Source: RBG-16-34-14 sp963798865 (GTDB lineage: Bacteria > Bacteroidota > Ignavibacteria > Ignavibacteriales > Ignavibacteriaceae). Taken from it: 64,000 bases of DNA. The stretch is taken from contig CAWCVZ010000038.1 of the NCBI GenBank assembly GCA_963798865.1, positions 11,912-75,911 of the forward strand, in the 5' to 3' direction. This document shows positions 35,691 through 46,339 of the stretch, piece after piece; the stretch's first letter is position 1; every line of letters begins with the position of its first letter. Made by a program: the position numbers and the translations under genes. The notes beneath the pieces were generated by a model. It had not been told where the DNA came from. It ran no database searches and saw only the letters and a program-made list of their open reading frames with translations.

Positions 35691-37433
35691 TTAAATTTTT
35701 ACTTCTTCTTTGTTGGATTTTTTTGTAAAAAAATCCTGTCGTTGATGATAGTAACCTACAGCAAAATGTGATTGGTCATTTAATGCAAGATTAGTTGGAA
35801 ATGATTCAATTTCAGCAACAACCTCACCAATTAAACCTTCAAAATAAACTTTTCTTCCGGGGCTTAATTTTTTTAAGTGTGAGTTTTTCAAGCTCAACAA
35901 ACGTGGGAATACAGTGATAGGACTGCTTGATGCAGCACCATAATATCTATCTCTTATAGTTGCATTTATACCTGGATTAGCTTCCTCTTGTATTTTTTCC
36001 AATACTGCAAAAAGTCTCCCCATGCGGTAAGCAACATTTGTGTTTGTTAGGTCGAGTGACATAGTAAACTCCTTAATATTTGTTTTTTGAATTCTTTGAT
36101 AACGATTAAAATATGCTTTTATAATAGCTGCACGAGTACGATTGATATTTTGTTCCGCTCTTATTCTACGTATACATTGTTGGAGCAGAGTTCTTGGATA
36201 TTGTGTCCCATCAATTATACTTTCGATGACAGCACCTGCAAGATTAGGAGGGACGTTTTCCATTTTATACTGAAGTGCTGTAGCAGACAGGATTTGATAT
36301 AGGCTCAAATATTTAACATCATTAGGACCTTTATCTATCTCAAAATCATCAAAATGTTTTTTAATGTTTATTCCAAACTCTTCAATTGATGGTGTTTTCC
36401 AAAAACGAATAGAAATTCTTGCAGCGTTTGGAGCAAGGCCAAGAATAAAGAAGTGATTTGTTTTAGCATGAGGTAATTGACCAGTAAAAATTGAATCTAT
36501 AAATTTTTCAATCTTCTCAACACCTTTATCCGGATTGTCTTCTTCTGATTTCTTAAAACCAAATATTGCTGCAAATGCTCCTTCTTCTATCGACATTTCT
36601 TCCGACTGTTTTCCAGACCAAAACAGAATAGTAGTATCGGATAAGATTTTCTTATTTGACTTGGAGTTTATTAAATATTTGAGAGCAGCACTATAATTAT
36701 TTTCAGCAATAATAGAGATTGGTGCATTATATGCTTGTTCTTTACCATAAGAATCAAAACCTGAATTTTTTTGAAAAGCTACAATTTTTACGTTTTTATC
36801 TGATCCAGGTAAACGCAATTGAGAATTTAAACGTTTTGCAATTTGTTTTTCACCGGTTATTAAACAAGGGTATGTCTTTAACTTTTTTATATCATCTTCT
36901 TCATATTTGCCGGAAAGAAATTCATTCTCTTGAAATTTTCTGATTACTTCTGAATCGGAGATTAATCCTGTCTTTCCATCAAGCTGGAAAGACATTCAAC
37001 CACTTATCTTAAAACATTCTTCCCAATTTTGGTGTTGAGTTAAAGAATGAATTTGATTTGTTGCATAAAAAAGGAGGACTGAGTTTATTCCAGTTTCTTT
37101 CTTCACCATGTCAGGCAAAGACTTTAATTTTTCAACAAAGGCTTGATTGTAATTTAGCGCCTTTTTTAATTTTTTTTCGTCTTTGCTGAAACCTAAAACA
37201 TATTCAAGCTTATCCCATAAAAAATTCGGATATATTTTTGAACCTGCTCGTATTACTGCTTTTGGTACAAAATAAGTTTTTCCTCTTTTGTTCTCACGTT
37301 TATTTTGTAAATCAATAAATGTTCCTTTTTCATCAATAAGGATGATGTAATCAAGTTCTTCAATTTCATAACCAATAGGAGAATGAATAGATAGTTTTCT
37401 TTCATAATAATCATATAAAGCTTTAAGTATCAT
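35691..37433 (-). pseudogene. cas8c: Cas8c (Csd1) large subunit, split by an in-frame TGA
   Basis: Two ORFs in the same frame, separated only by TGA (36996-36998): 145 codons from MILKALYDYYERK to EECFKISG, then ATG immediately with MSFQLDGKTGLI and 434 codons. Together 580 residues, the usual Csd1 length. Conserved pieces are YDYYERK, DKLEYVLG, FYDRYYGAASSSP-like (DRYYGAASSSPITVF) and FAVGYYHQRQ. Csd1 proteins are expected to read through here, so TGA probably replaces TGG (Trp) by one mutation or base error. Re-initiation at the adjacent ATG is possible; internal starts in Cas8c can make the small subunit elsewhere in the gene. ATGA overlap with cas5. Confidence 0.9.
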
Positions 37434-38191
37434 TTTCTAATCTCCTCGCTTGTATAAGGGGGTATTTCTACAATGCCACTATTTATTTTCGCCTGGAAAA
37501 ACATTGGCTTGGGATCATTCAAATCACTAAAGTCCATATCATAAAGCATAAAACCGAGTTCTCTTGTTTCATCAATCGTATGTGCGGGATTGGTTTCAAA
37601 ATCTTTTATCAATTCAAAATTGCAGGTAAACTCCCGTGTACCAAGGTAAGGTTGGTTGAAGCATTGGCCCTTTGTTGCTCTTCGTTCAAATATTGCTAGA
37701 TATTTTCCCGGATTTTCGTCTTTCCTGTAAGTGTCATCTCTTTCTTCCAAATTTTTAATTTCTTGCAGCATAAAATCTCTTTCTTCCGGATCCCAAAGAA
37801 ATCCCGGAATAGCTTTATGATTATTATTTTTTCTTTCTGCAACCGGTATAAATTCTAGAATTGCAAAGAAACGATATCTTACATCTCGAAGAAAATAACC
37901 CGCTCGTTGAAGCCTGTTGTTTTCTATAATAATTCCATTTGATCTATCCGAAGCGACTGCACTAACTTCATTCCTTCGTACAGAAATCCATTTAATAGGG
38001 TTTAATATTTCAATTTTAATTGGATGCCAACGAATTGCGGGTTTCCAAAATATGGATTCAAAAACCGCACGTACTGCTGAAGGTGTAGGGATATCATAGC
38101 TTACTCTTTCTACCTTCATTTCAGGTCTGGTAAAGCAAGCATAGTCACTCCAAACCTCAAGGCAAAATGGTTTATGGTTAAGATTGTTCAT
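37430..38191 (-). CDS. cas5c: Cas5c (Cas5d), crRNA-processing subunit
   Basis: 253 residues, intact. It starts KPFCLEVWSDYACFTRPEMK, then VERVSYDIPTPSAVRAVFES, and RNEVSAVASDRSN. The glycine-rich and basic positions are those of I-C Cas5. In type I-C, which lacks Cas6, this protein cuts pre-crRNA. It follows cas3 by ~56 bp and overlaps cas8c by 4 nt. TREFTCNFELI and TRELGFMLYDMDF towards the end are typical. Confidence 0.95.
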   Translation of the reverse strand: MNNLNHKPFCLEVWSDYACFTRPEMKVERVSYDIPTPSAVRAVFESIFWKPAIRWHPIKIEILNPIKWISVRRNEVSAVASDRSNGIIIENNRLQRAGYFLRDVRYRFFAILEFIPVAERKNNNHKAIPGFLWDPEERDFMLQEIKNLEERDDTYRKDENPGKYLAIFERRATKGQCFNQPYLGTREFTCNFELIKDFETNPAHTIDETRELGFMLYDMDFSDLNDPKPMFFQAKINSGIVEIPPYTSEEIRK

Positions 38192-38247
38192 ACATATTTC
38201 CTCCTGTATTTTATGTAAATATTTTGTCCCTAAAGGGAAATTAACGT

Positions 38248-40549
38248 TTAAATTACCGTATCACCAGTTGTCCAATCATTATCGTGACAAATAATTCCCA
38301 ATCCCTTTTTATAAATTATTGGATCTGTCTGAATCCAATAACCATGTATGTTTGATATGTAATTGTTTTTTAACAATTGCTTAAAACATTGTTCGTTAAT
38401 ATTAACTATATATCGCTGTAACTTACGCAATAAAAATTTAGAAGGACCGGCATATTTAAGTTGTTCAATTAACGGTGCATTATTTTTTTCTGTTTTATCA
38501 CTTTCATATTCAACAATTATACTGTACTGAGTAGTTGAATTAATCATATTAAATTTTTCTGCGAAGGTTTTGAATTGAAAATTAAAATCATCTGCATCTC
38601 TTACTAAGTGACTGTAAAAATCAACTTCGTCAAATGAATTGAGATTGGAATAAAGATATTTAAAATATTCCGAAAAGAGGCTTGGTGTAAATTCTGTGTT
38701 AGGATTATTTCGAATAATAGCTTTACCTGCATCTTCGCATTTTCTTAGAAACCCAGAATGAGAAGGTTTGGGAGGAATGAACACAACTACTTTTCCTGGT
38801 TCATTCAGTTTGTTTTCCCGATTACATCTTCCAGCAGCTTGTACAATAGAATCAATCCCTGTTAATGCACGGTAGACAACAGGGAAATCAATATCAACAC
38901 CCGCTTCTACAAGCTGCGTACTTATAACCCGAATCGGTTCTTTGTTTTTTAACTTTAATTTCATTTCTGAAATTAATTCACTTCTTTCTTCACCACACAT
39001 AAATCCGGATAGATGGATTGTTCCTTCAGGGCATAAGTGAATGTAACAGTCGACAATCATTTCTTTGATTTACAATACAAAGAACCTGTTGATAATCTTT
39101 CAATTCCTTTGCAATTTCTTCCCAGACTTGTGGTTCATTTAATTCTCTCGGTAAAATAAAAGTTACTCTTTTAAATTCTGCAGCTAATTTATCTGGATTC
39201 TTTATTATTTCGGTAACATTTTCAAGCCCATCAATAATATTTGTAGCTGAACCAATCTTTCCTTTGAGAGCTGGTTGAGTAGCGGACATTAATACAACAG
39301 TAACTCCAAAGTAATTAACGAGCCCTTTTAAGACACTCAAAATTGGTAGTAAATATTCTGTGGGAATCATTTGTGCTTCATCTAAAATTATAACGCTGTT
39401 AACAATGTTATGTAATTTTCTGCAAGCTGAAGTCTTATTTTTGAAAAGAGATTCAAATAGCTGGACATTTGTTGTTACGATAATAGGAGCATCCCAGTTT
39501 TCTGATGCTAAACGGTTCTTATTTGTGTCCTTATCGGGAACAAGATTGCTGTGATGTTCAACTACTTGATCATCTCCAAACAAAAGTTTTCCCTCTTTTA
39601 TTCTCTTTTTTATCTCTTCATCAATGTCAGTACCATATTTGAAGACTTTTGAAGTTTGTTCAATTATGCTTGTATAAGGTAACGCTACTATAATTCTTTT
39701 TTTGTCATACCTGATTGCATGTTCAAGAGCAAATGCCATTGAGGAAAGCGTTTTCCCTCCACCGGTAGGAACTGTTAAGGAGAAGAATCCCGGTTTGAGA
39801 TTAGCATTTTCTCTACATCGGTTGAGAATTTCATTTCTCCTATTGTTTAATTCACTACCTGATTTTTTTTCTAATATATAAGTATCAAAACTTTTCTTTA
39901 GCTGAGCCAAAGACAAATAATCACCCCTGACTTTTTCATCCATATAAGATTCGGTATCAAGAAAATCAGCATCAACTAAACAAGAAAAAAGCATTCTGAT
40001 CCATAGATGAATATATTCATTAGAATTTTTATCTGAATTATTTTTGATAACCGGGATTGATTTAGGAAGTTCTTGTTTAAGGAAGGTTTTTGCTTCATCT
40101 ATATCTTTAATATTTTCAATTTCAGTTAAGCGAAGGTTTCCTTCTTCATCGAACAATCTAATATCAAGTTGTGCAGACCAATCCGGCAATCCTGAATGAT
40201 GTCCCGCAATTATGTATGCTAACAATTTCCCAAACTTTGTGTTTTTGAATTTCTCAAAAATGGATATTGCTCCTACCTGACTATGATTTGGTCTGCCTGT
40301 ATATCCTTCAATATGCGCTTCTTCATCATAATAACCAGTTTCTTTTCGTAGATACTTCTGCCAGTCAGGATTAAATTTTCCGAGATCGTGCAAGTACCCT
40401 GCTAACTCAGCCCAATCCTTGTTCTCAAATTCTGAAGCAAATATACCGGCTTTTTTAGCTGTATCATTCAGATGTTTTTTCAAAAGATGCGGTACTTCCC
40501 ATATGCCGTCTCTATTTTGTTTTATATGCGCAATAAATTCATTTTTCAT
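38248..40549 (-). pseudogene. cas3: Cas3 helicase-nuclease (HD plus DExH), one frameshift
   Basis: Two frames: 40549-39026 (507 codons) and 39060-38248. The HD nuclease has LAGYLHDLGKFNPDWQKYL and IIAGHHSGLPDW. The helicase has VPTGGGKTLSS (Walker A), VIILDEAQMIPTEYL (DEAQ variant of DExH), VVLMSATQPAL, and in the second frame ISTQLVEAGVDIDFP and VQAAGRCNRENKL (motifs V-VI). The break is near CTTATGCCCTGA (39030), where the first frame stops and CPEGTIHLSGFMCGEERSE continues. Target DNA unwinding and degradation need both halves, so interference would be lost if the shift is real. First gene of the operon. Confidence 0.92.
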
Positions 40550-41409
40550 AATTTACCATTAAATATTCCTTCGGCTGGTCAGTCCCAAACTATAAGATTG
40601 TTTTTTAGGAAGATTTAAATAAAGCTTTATTTTAAATCCTAAAAATTAATATAACATCATTTTGAATTAATGTATATCTCACCCTGGTTCATAATTACAA
40701 TTGAAGAATGCCGTAACTCTGTAAAAGTATATTTCAAATTATAAAATATTTTAATTAGATGCATAATTATTTTTGTATCACAATCCCAAAAGTATAAGGA
40801 CCTTCTGAAGGTAAACCTCATACCAGATCGAGTTGTTGCATAAACTTTTCTGGTAGAGAAGGAATAAAGATTACAAAATTACAATCCCGCAAGCAGGACA
40901 GGAATTAATGAAAAAATGAGGATGGTGAGATGATTTAAAGTTTAGATTCCAAATTCTTGATACTAACCTCCGGTTGTTAAATCGGATAACGGACTCCAGA
41001 CGCCGGACAATTTGAAAAGCATGAAGAAAACTGATTGAAGGATTATGGCTGAATGTTTGGAATGCATGGTTTGTATGTCCGGGAAGCCGATAAATCGTAA
41101 ATTTTGGTAATCCTAAATTGCTGTTAGATTATGCGGTTTGGGAGGTGGACAGATTGGACGGAATTTTTGGTGATTTTTATTTGCGATTGAAAAAGGGGAT
41201 TAATTGTGTCCAAAGTGTCCAAATGATGGAAGGCGGACAAAATTGCAAATGACAGAACAAATTTAAAATATTCAAATTCAAAATATAAAGCGCTTTAAAA
41301 AAAGTCATTGAGTCATTGGTCATTTATAGTCATTGGGTCATTGGTCGTTTGATAGGTTGGATGGCTGGATGGGTGAATGGAGTTGTTGGACTATCTGTGA
41401 CTAATTTGG
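40550..41409. other. Intergenic region upstream of cas3
   Basis: Should contain the cas operon promoter near 40560-40700; exact boxes cannot be assigned. Bases 41185-41224 hold CGATTGAAAAAGGGGATTAA then GTGTCCAAAGTGTCCAAA, repeated at 46660-46702 and 50430-50470. A GTCATT-type repeat lies at about 41300-41345. No gene. Confidence 0.5.
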
Positions 41410-41878
41410 GTTTTCTGTTTCCAAAATATTTTTCCGCCATTGATTTAGTAAGTACGATGGAATAAGGGACCTTCAATGCGGTTTTTATATTACCTTTCAG
41501 GAGGTGAAAATCAAAGATATCAAAAAATGACGGGTCGGTTATTAAAATCCCATCTTCATCAGATTGTAAGCCGCCGGATTTTACTATTGCGCCTTTTTCT
41601 ATAAAACGAACATAGTTTTCTACTTCATGGAAATCTGTCTTTAGTGCTTTCGCCAGCGGCGGAGCTGTTACTGCCTGGGTAAATGTTTCTAAAGGGGTTG
41701 TACTTTTTGAAACTATACGAACAATCCTATCGGCTTTTGAATTGAAAGTGTCATAATTTAATTCGTCTTGAATCCATGAAGCAATAAAGATAATGCAGTT
41801 AAAGCTGTCGAAGCTGCAGCCCAAAACAAACAATGCCGATTTTATTAAATAAATTTTATGTTTAGAAAAAATTTTCAT
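41410..41878 (-). pseudogene. MacB/FtsX-type ABC transporter permease, N-terminal remnant
   Basis: About 155 residues recognisable as the periplasmic (MacB_PCD) start of a permease: IQDELNYDTFNSKADRIVRI, VTAPPLAKALKTDF, FFDIFDFHLLKGN, VLTKSMAEKYFG. The N-terminal membrane helix is scrambled and the protein breaks off right after KYFG, where the sequence becomes repeat-derived. The cassette region begins directly upstream, at the attC site 41886-41984, suggesting that insertion or deletion destroyed the gene. Confidence 0.75.
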
Positions 41879-41885
41879 AGCAGAA

Positions 41886-41984
41886 CTAACTTGAACAAGA
41901 TACTTGAACGAAGCCAACAAACTTGAAAATTGCAATAAAGTTGGGAAGTTTAAAGCTGTCGGCTTGAGCAGCAGCTTGTTAAGC
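41886..41984 (-). repeat. attC site of the trypsin-like gene cassette
   Basis: On the minus strand GCTTAACAAGCTGC begins the site (sharing TAA with the gene's stop), then TCAAGCCGACAGC, TTGGCTTCGTTCAAG, and CTTGTTCAAGTTAG closes it. These arms pair as R''-L''-L'-R' of a typical integron attC. Confidence 0.7.
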
Positions 41985-42781
41985 AAACTTGTTAATTATT
42001 ACAGAATATTTATTTGAATTAATTTTTCTTAATAAATCAAATAATACTTTTATCTTGGTAAATCGAATATATTTTGAATGTAGAAATGATATCTCCACAC
42101 CAATAAGTTTTAATGAATTTTCAACATTCCATATTTTCGTATCAACATTTTTATAATTCCAAACGCCACTTCCGCTTATTCCTTTTAAATTTGGGGAGTC
42201 AATCTCTTTTCCTTCTACATTGAATCCTTTTTTTCTATATGATAATAATTTTTCTATTTGTGGTTTAGAAAGTTCGTCTGCTGTTGGATTTGGATATAAA
42301 TTTGTATGAATATAAAAAGGTGTAGAAGAAATTTTAAATCTGTGGCTTTTGTAAAATTTTCAGAGCTTATGTAACCGTATAAAATAAAATCATCGTTCAA
42401 AATATTTAATGAAATTGAATTATCCGAAATGAACGAATAATTCCTTTTTAGATTTTGTAATATTTCTTCACTTTTAATCCTAATTAGTGAAATATCAAAT
42501 TCATCTTGTTCACAATCATAACTAAATACAGTGCTGTCATTTAAAGGTAATATATCGCTTTCATCTTTTATATTTAATGGAATTCCAAAATTGTTAGGAT
42601 TTTTAGGAATATCATCAGTAACGTGTTTTGCTGAAAGGATGAAATGGTCATCTAAAATTTTTAATAATGTTCCGCAACCGTGAATAGAAGCTGTTTCATT
42701 ATTTTCAGCTATAAATGGTATTGAACATTTCTTTAGATATTCTGTAATAGCGATACTTTGTATTTTGTCTATTTCATTCAT
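41979..42781 (-). pseudogene. Trypsin-like serine protease, frameshifted
   Basis: ATG 42781. The first frame reads SIHGCGTLLKILDDHFILSA then KHV (catalytic His) and EFDISLIRIKS (Asp), and stops at 42254. From about 42335 the other frame continues PFYIHTNLYPNPTADE, FNVEGKEIDSPNLKGISGSG then VWNY (GxSGSG with the catalytic Ser) to the stop at 41979. Together ~265 residues with a complete triad. Related stand-alone proteases occur in defence contexts, but the target is unknown. The gene ends inside its attC, the standard cassette arrangement. Confidence 0.65.
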
Positions 42782-42802
42782 ACTGTTTGCCTAGGAGTTG
42801 CG

Positions 42803-42872
42803 GTTAAGCTGCTGCCCTAAACAATAATGCCGAATGCGAACTCGCAGTCAGCTTGAACCGCTGGTAAGCTAT
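42803..42872 (-). repeat. attC-like hairpin between tRNA-like gene and protease gene
   Basis: TGCGAACTCGCA forms the tip, GCCGA/TCAGC arms flank it, and CCTAAACAATAATGCCG resembles known attC ends. Weaker than the neighbouring sites. Confidence 0.4.
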
Positions 42873-42877
42873 TTTTG

Positions 42878-42975
42878 CGGTGGCAGAAGGAATTGAACCT
42901 TCTTCAACCCTTGGAGAACATTATCATAATAATAGTATTCGCCAAGGGGCTGCTTTACCATTAAGCTATACCACC
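42878..42975 (-). tRNA. tRNA-like gene with enlarged anticodon arm
   Basis: On the minus strand: acceptor GGTGGTA pairs with TGCCACC; D arm GCTTAATGGTAAAGC; T arm GAAGGTTCAATTCCTTC; all normal. In place of a 17-nt anticodon arm there is CCCTTGG ... CCAAGGG enclosing ~27 nt that itself folds (ATTATTATGATAAT), so no anticodon can be assigned. No CCA is encoded. The first 10 nt overlap the stop region of the HEPN-like gene (GTGGTATAG). Could be an intron-bearing or decayed tRNA, or a tRNA mimic. Confidence 0.6.
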
Positions 42976-43838
42976 TTAAAAGCAAAATTTTCTAAATCAC
43001 CATCTTGAATATCAAAGCCATATTCAACTTTCCAATATTTTGTAAATTTAGTTTTTATTCTATCTACTTTATGATTTTTTATGCTTTTTAAACTATTCAC
43101 TTCGAATTCTTGATAAATAAATTCCAATATTTTTTGTCTATCTAAATTATTTAGAACGATACCATCAATTTTTGAAGCTAATTGTCTGATTATAAAAAGT
43201 AAATCAAATAACTCCAGACGTTCAAAATAATCGATTTCCTTTCTTTTGAAATCAATGCAGTATCTTCCCTTATGAAGATGTTTATCCCAGTATTTATTTA
43301 GATTAGTTCCATTATTATTAATAATATCCAGTATTTTCCCTTGTGTGCCAACCGATTGATGTACAATCCGATTTCTTCTTAATCTAATATAATCTAATGT
43401 TTTAATTTCTAATCCATCGAAAGAATTATTTAAGTCGATATTTAATCGGATAAATACCTTCTCAATCTTTAGGGTATCTTTAATATCATCATCCGTTAAA
43501 CCTTGATTTAATTCTTGTATAGAATCATCCAGATTTTGAGCGAATCTGTGTATATCAAAAAGATATCTTTCAAACATTGAATAGGACAAGAAATAAATAC
43601 TTTTTAGAATCAATTGCTCTGCGTCCTCGTGCGAATTACTTAGATATTTCATTTCTACATTGAATTGTCTTGCAAATTTATTTGATTTATATGCTTGAGT
43701 CGTCAATTCATTCTCATTATTTAAAAGTATGGATTTATTATCAACTATAAATTGTTCCCAAATAAACAAATAATGGGCATAGCTATCATTTAATTTTGAT
43801 AATTCTTTTTTTAATTCGAGTAGTATTTTAGTTTTCAT
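42966..43838 (-). CDS. HEPN-like protein (RNxxxH), gene ends in a tRNA-like structure
   Basis: 290 residues from ATG 43838 (MKTKILLELKKELSKLNDSY). All-helical; residues ~155-170 hold LDYIRLRRNRIVHQS, the RNxxxH motif of HEPN RNases, after a helix with FLSYSMFERYLFDI. This is the layout of MAE_28990/RiboL-PSP-type or apea-like HEPN proteins of defence islands. The stop codon TAG lies within the 5' end of a tRNA-like gene on the same strand, so both can be on one transcript. I infer an RNase that may act on tRNA-like targets; partner unknown. Confidence 0.65.
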   Translation of the reverse strand: MKTKILLELKKELSKLNDSYAHYLFIWEQFIVDNKSILLNNENELTTQAYKSNKFARQFNVEMKYLSNSHEDAEQLILKSIYFLSYSMFERYLFDIHRFAQNLDDSIQELNQGLTDDDIKDTLKIEKVFIRLNIDLNNSFDGLEIKTLDYIRLRRNRIVHQSVGTQGKILDIINNNGTNLNKYWDKHLHKGRYCIDFKRKEIDYFERLELFDLLFIIRQLASKIDGIVLNNLDRQKILEFIYQEFEVNSLKSIKNHKVDRIKTKFTKYWKVEYGFDIQDGDLENFAFKVV

Positions 43839-44618
43839 AAAACAGCTAACATATTCATTAGACGCCTGAAACATCTATTTTGTGTTTTCTTATATTGGAA
43901 AAATTTTTCTTATATCAGAAAATTTTTTTTTCTTATAATAGAAAACTTTACAAAATTTACTGGTAAGAAATGTCGTATTCATTTGCGCAATTTTAACCCC
44001 AAAAGTCTTTATTGATGATTGAACTTAAATATATCTGTTATTATTAGCAAGTGCCGGGAGGGATTGTAGAATGATTGAAGATTGTCGATTTATGATTTGA
44101 GCCAGAGTTTCGGCTGAGAGGATTGAGGATTTTGTTTTGTCCGGAAATTCTAAAAATCGTTTTTAAGGGGTGGATTTTTGAAAAGGCAGGGAAAGTATAA
44201 GCTCGATGTAAATTAAGGGGCTTAGAAGGGAAAAAATGGCCTCAAACCTACGCTATTTCGTAGGGAATTTTGGGGTTGAGGAGGGAATAATCGGAACAAA
44301 ACCAGGGGTCAGAAATCAGAGAATCGGAAGTCAGAGAGATCACAGAAGTCGGAGAAGGGAGAACGGGAAGACAGGAGACAGGAGTCCGGAAGTAGATTAG
44401 AAGATTTAAGCTTGAAGGATTGAAGATTTTTGAATGTAAGGAAATCCTGAAAATCAATTATAAAGGGTGGAATTTCGAAAAGGCAGAAAGGGAAAAATCA
44501 GAATTTAGATGAAACTTTCTGCCTCCATTATGTTCATTCCTTTATAAAAGATTCAATTGAAATTACAGGTAGTTGAGTATGTCTGTCGTTGCGGCTTAGT
44601 CCTAAACCTCTGGCTTAG
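43839..44618. repeat. Non-coding region with island repeats
   Basis: About 780 bp without a gene. Bases 44150-44285 match the repeats near 4020 and 30000 (GTGGATTTTTGAAAAGGCAGG ... ACCTACGCTATTTCGTAGG). Bases 44440-44490 repeat the GGTGGAATTTCGAAAAGGC block again. Heptamer-like AGAAGTCGGAG repeats lie at 44300-44390. Confidence 0.6.
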
Positions 44619-44676
44619 TCCAACAAAGGATTATGCATCAGCACGCTTCGGCATGAATCCCTTATAACGTTAGGTA
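44619..44676 (-). repeat. Canonical attC site downstream of the rhomboid gene
   Basis: 58 bp bounded by GTCCAAC (RYYYAAC) and GTTAGGT (GTTRRRY). Arms AAAGGATTATGC and GCATGAATCCCTT pair, tip CATCAGCACGCTTCG. It lies ~150 bp downstream of the rhomboid stop. Confidence 0.75.
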
Positions 44677-44825
44677 GTTTTTATTTTTAACAGATTAAAT
44701 AAATGTTTTTCGTTTTGTAAATAGAAATCTAATCCTAACCCAATTCCCAATCCAATTAATATTCCATCTCTTTGCTCTGGCATAAATAAAACCAAATGGC
44801 TATGCCATTCGCTCCTAATAATTCG

Positions 44826-45491
44826 CTATTTTATCTGTGGATAGAGAGTAATTTGTCGGGTGTTTCTGCGAAGTAGTAAACCCAACATTGCACCAAACAA
44901 TAATGCGGGGGCATGTCCATCTTCATAAAATACAAGTACGCTTGAACCGAATAGGACAGCTATGGGTATTAATATATATCCCTTTGGGAAGGTCTTTTGA
45001 TTCAAGAGTATATACATCATCAATGAACCTGCAACGCCAAATAACGCCGTGGAGGAACCGCCTTTGCCAGCCGGTAACCCTCCGGGAGTTGTCTCCCAAT
45101 AAAAGTTAACTATTTGTCCGACTATGCCTGTTGCAAAATAGATAAGCAAAACACTGCGACCATATAAACGTTCGGCAATAGGCACGAATGATACGAAGAA
45201 TAAACCATTAAATACGCATTGCCATATTCCCATGGGTTGAATGAAAAGTGGAGTGATCAACCGCCACACCTCACCTGATAGTAAGGCCTGTCTATTGCGA
45301 TCCAATGCAGCAATTATTTCCGGAAAAAAAAATTGAAGGCTTGTTACTATGGTAGTTAGGGATAACAGGCTTACGCTTATCCAAAGATCTCTGAATTTTA
45401 TTTCTTTTCCTTTGTATCTATAAAAGTTGCCTACAAAAAACATGCAGGGTGGAATCACAAATCCATTCACTATATAAAATATAATATTCAT
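44826..45491 (-). CDS. Rhomboid-family intramembrane protease
   Basis: 221 residues with six to seven hydrophobic helices. Rhomboid hallmarks: GEVWRLITPLF in the first loop region, an FNGLFFVSF helix, the catalytic serine motif GGSSTALFG (GxSx), and the catalytic His in DGHAPALLFG. It cleaves membrane proteins within the bilayer. As a single-gene minus-strand cassette between attC sites at 44619 and 45707 it appears acquired. Regulation is not visible. Confidence 0.85.
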   Translation of the reverse strand: MNIIFYIVNGFVIPPCMFFVGNFYRYKGKEIKFRDLWISVSLLSLTTIVTSLQFFFPEIIAALDRNRQALLSGEVWRLITPLFIQPMGIWQCVFNGLFFVSFVPIAERLYGRSVLLIYFATGIVGQIVNFYWETTPGGLPAGKGGSSTALFGVAGSLMMYILLNQKTFPKGYILIPIAVLFGSSVLVFYEDGHAPALLFGAMLGLLLRRNTRQITLYPQIK

Positions 45492-45706
45492 CTTCGATTT
45501 ACTCTATTGTTTGTCACATAATTGAGGGCTTCGATTTCTACAGTTCTGAAGTATAAATGCGTTTATTCGTCACATAGGCATTGCTACCAACCATTTGGCG
45601 CATAAGCCGCAGCCCAGAATTACAATTTAGTATTATTGAATAATGTTTATAACCAGAACAAACTTACTTAAAAGAACTACGCCGAACAAAACTACCGAAT
45701 CGGAGC
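45492..45706. other. Cassette spacer
   Basis: Upstream region of the rhomboid gene; GCAGCCCAGAATTACA and similar pieces resemble attC-edge sequence. No gene. Confidence 0.35.
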
Positions 45707-45793
45707 GTCTAACCCAAAAATCTCACAAATGCAGAGTGCGCCAACCTTGACTCGACGTCAAGTTGAGGCAGAATCTCGCTGTGCTTGTTAGGC
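45707..45793 (-). repeat. Canonical attC site (87 bp)
   Basis: Bounded by GTCTAAC and GTTAGGC. The inner palindrome CAACCTTGACTCGACGTCAAG forms the tip and CTCACAAATGCAGAG / GAGGCAGAATCTC arms flank it. Fits integron attC structure on both core sites. Confidence 0.75.
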
Positions 45794-46339
45794 ATATTTT
45801 TATTTATTGGTTTTTACTTTTACTGATTTTTGTTTTTATTTTTATTGTTTAATTTACTTAACAATAATTTATGTGGACCTTTACTAAACTTGTTCTATTA
45901 TATTCCTATTGTCTTTAATCCTGACGAATTTTTTATTTCTTCATTCCATATTTTCAATTCATCAAGAAACGCTTTAAGATATTTTTCAATATTCTTTTTC
46001 ATTTAATCTTGTAGAAATCTTTATTTCCTTTCTTCCATATTCCTATTCATCAAATATATTCTTGAAGATATTTTTTGCTTTTACACATGACAAATAGCTT
46101 TAAATCTTTTTATTGTCTTTATCTTGGTCAATCTTATTCTTTATATTTTTTCTTACTTGAAAGCTTCCACTTGCAATTATGTGATAACTATATATTCCCA
46201 ATTCCTTTTACATAATCTTGGAGAATTTATTTTGTTATCAGCAATCTTCCATTGGGAACCACCCTGCGGACATGCAGTTATAATATTTTCTTGGCTTCCT
46301 TTTTCCTGTCTTTGTTTTTATTTCTTTATTTGAATTACT
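45794..46339. other. AT-rich cassette without a clear gene
   Basis: About 550 bp, T-rich on the plus strand. The only plausible coding segment is a 34-codon minus ORF (46002 to ~45898) beginning MKKNIEKYLKAFLDELKIWN; support is weak. Confidence 0.35.

Noticed and set aside
36996..36998. TGA read as tryptophan (code 4) in cas8c
   Set aside because: Many neighbouring genes end in TGA and no other internal TGA at Trp positions is seen, so recoding is not supported.
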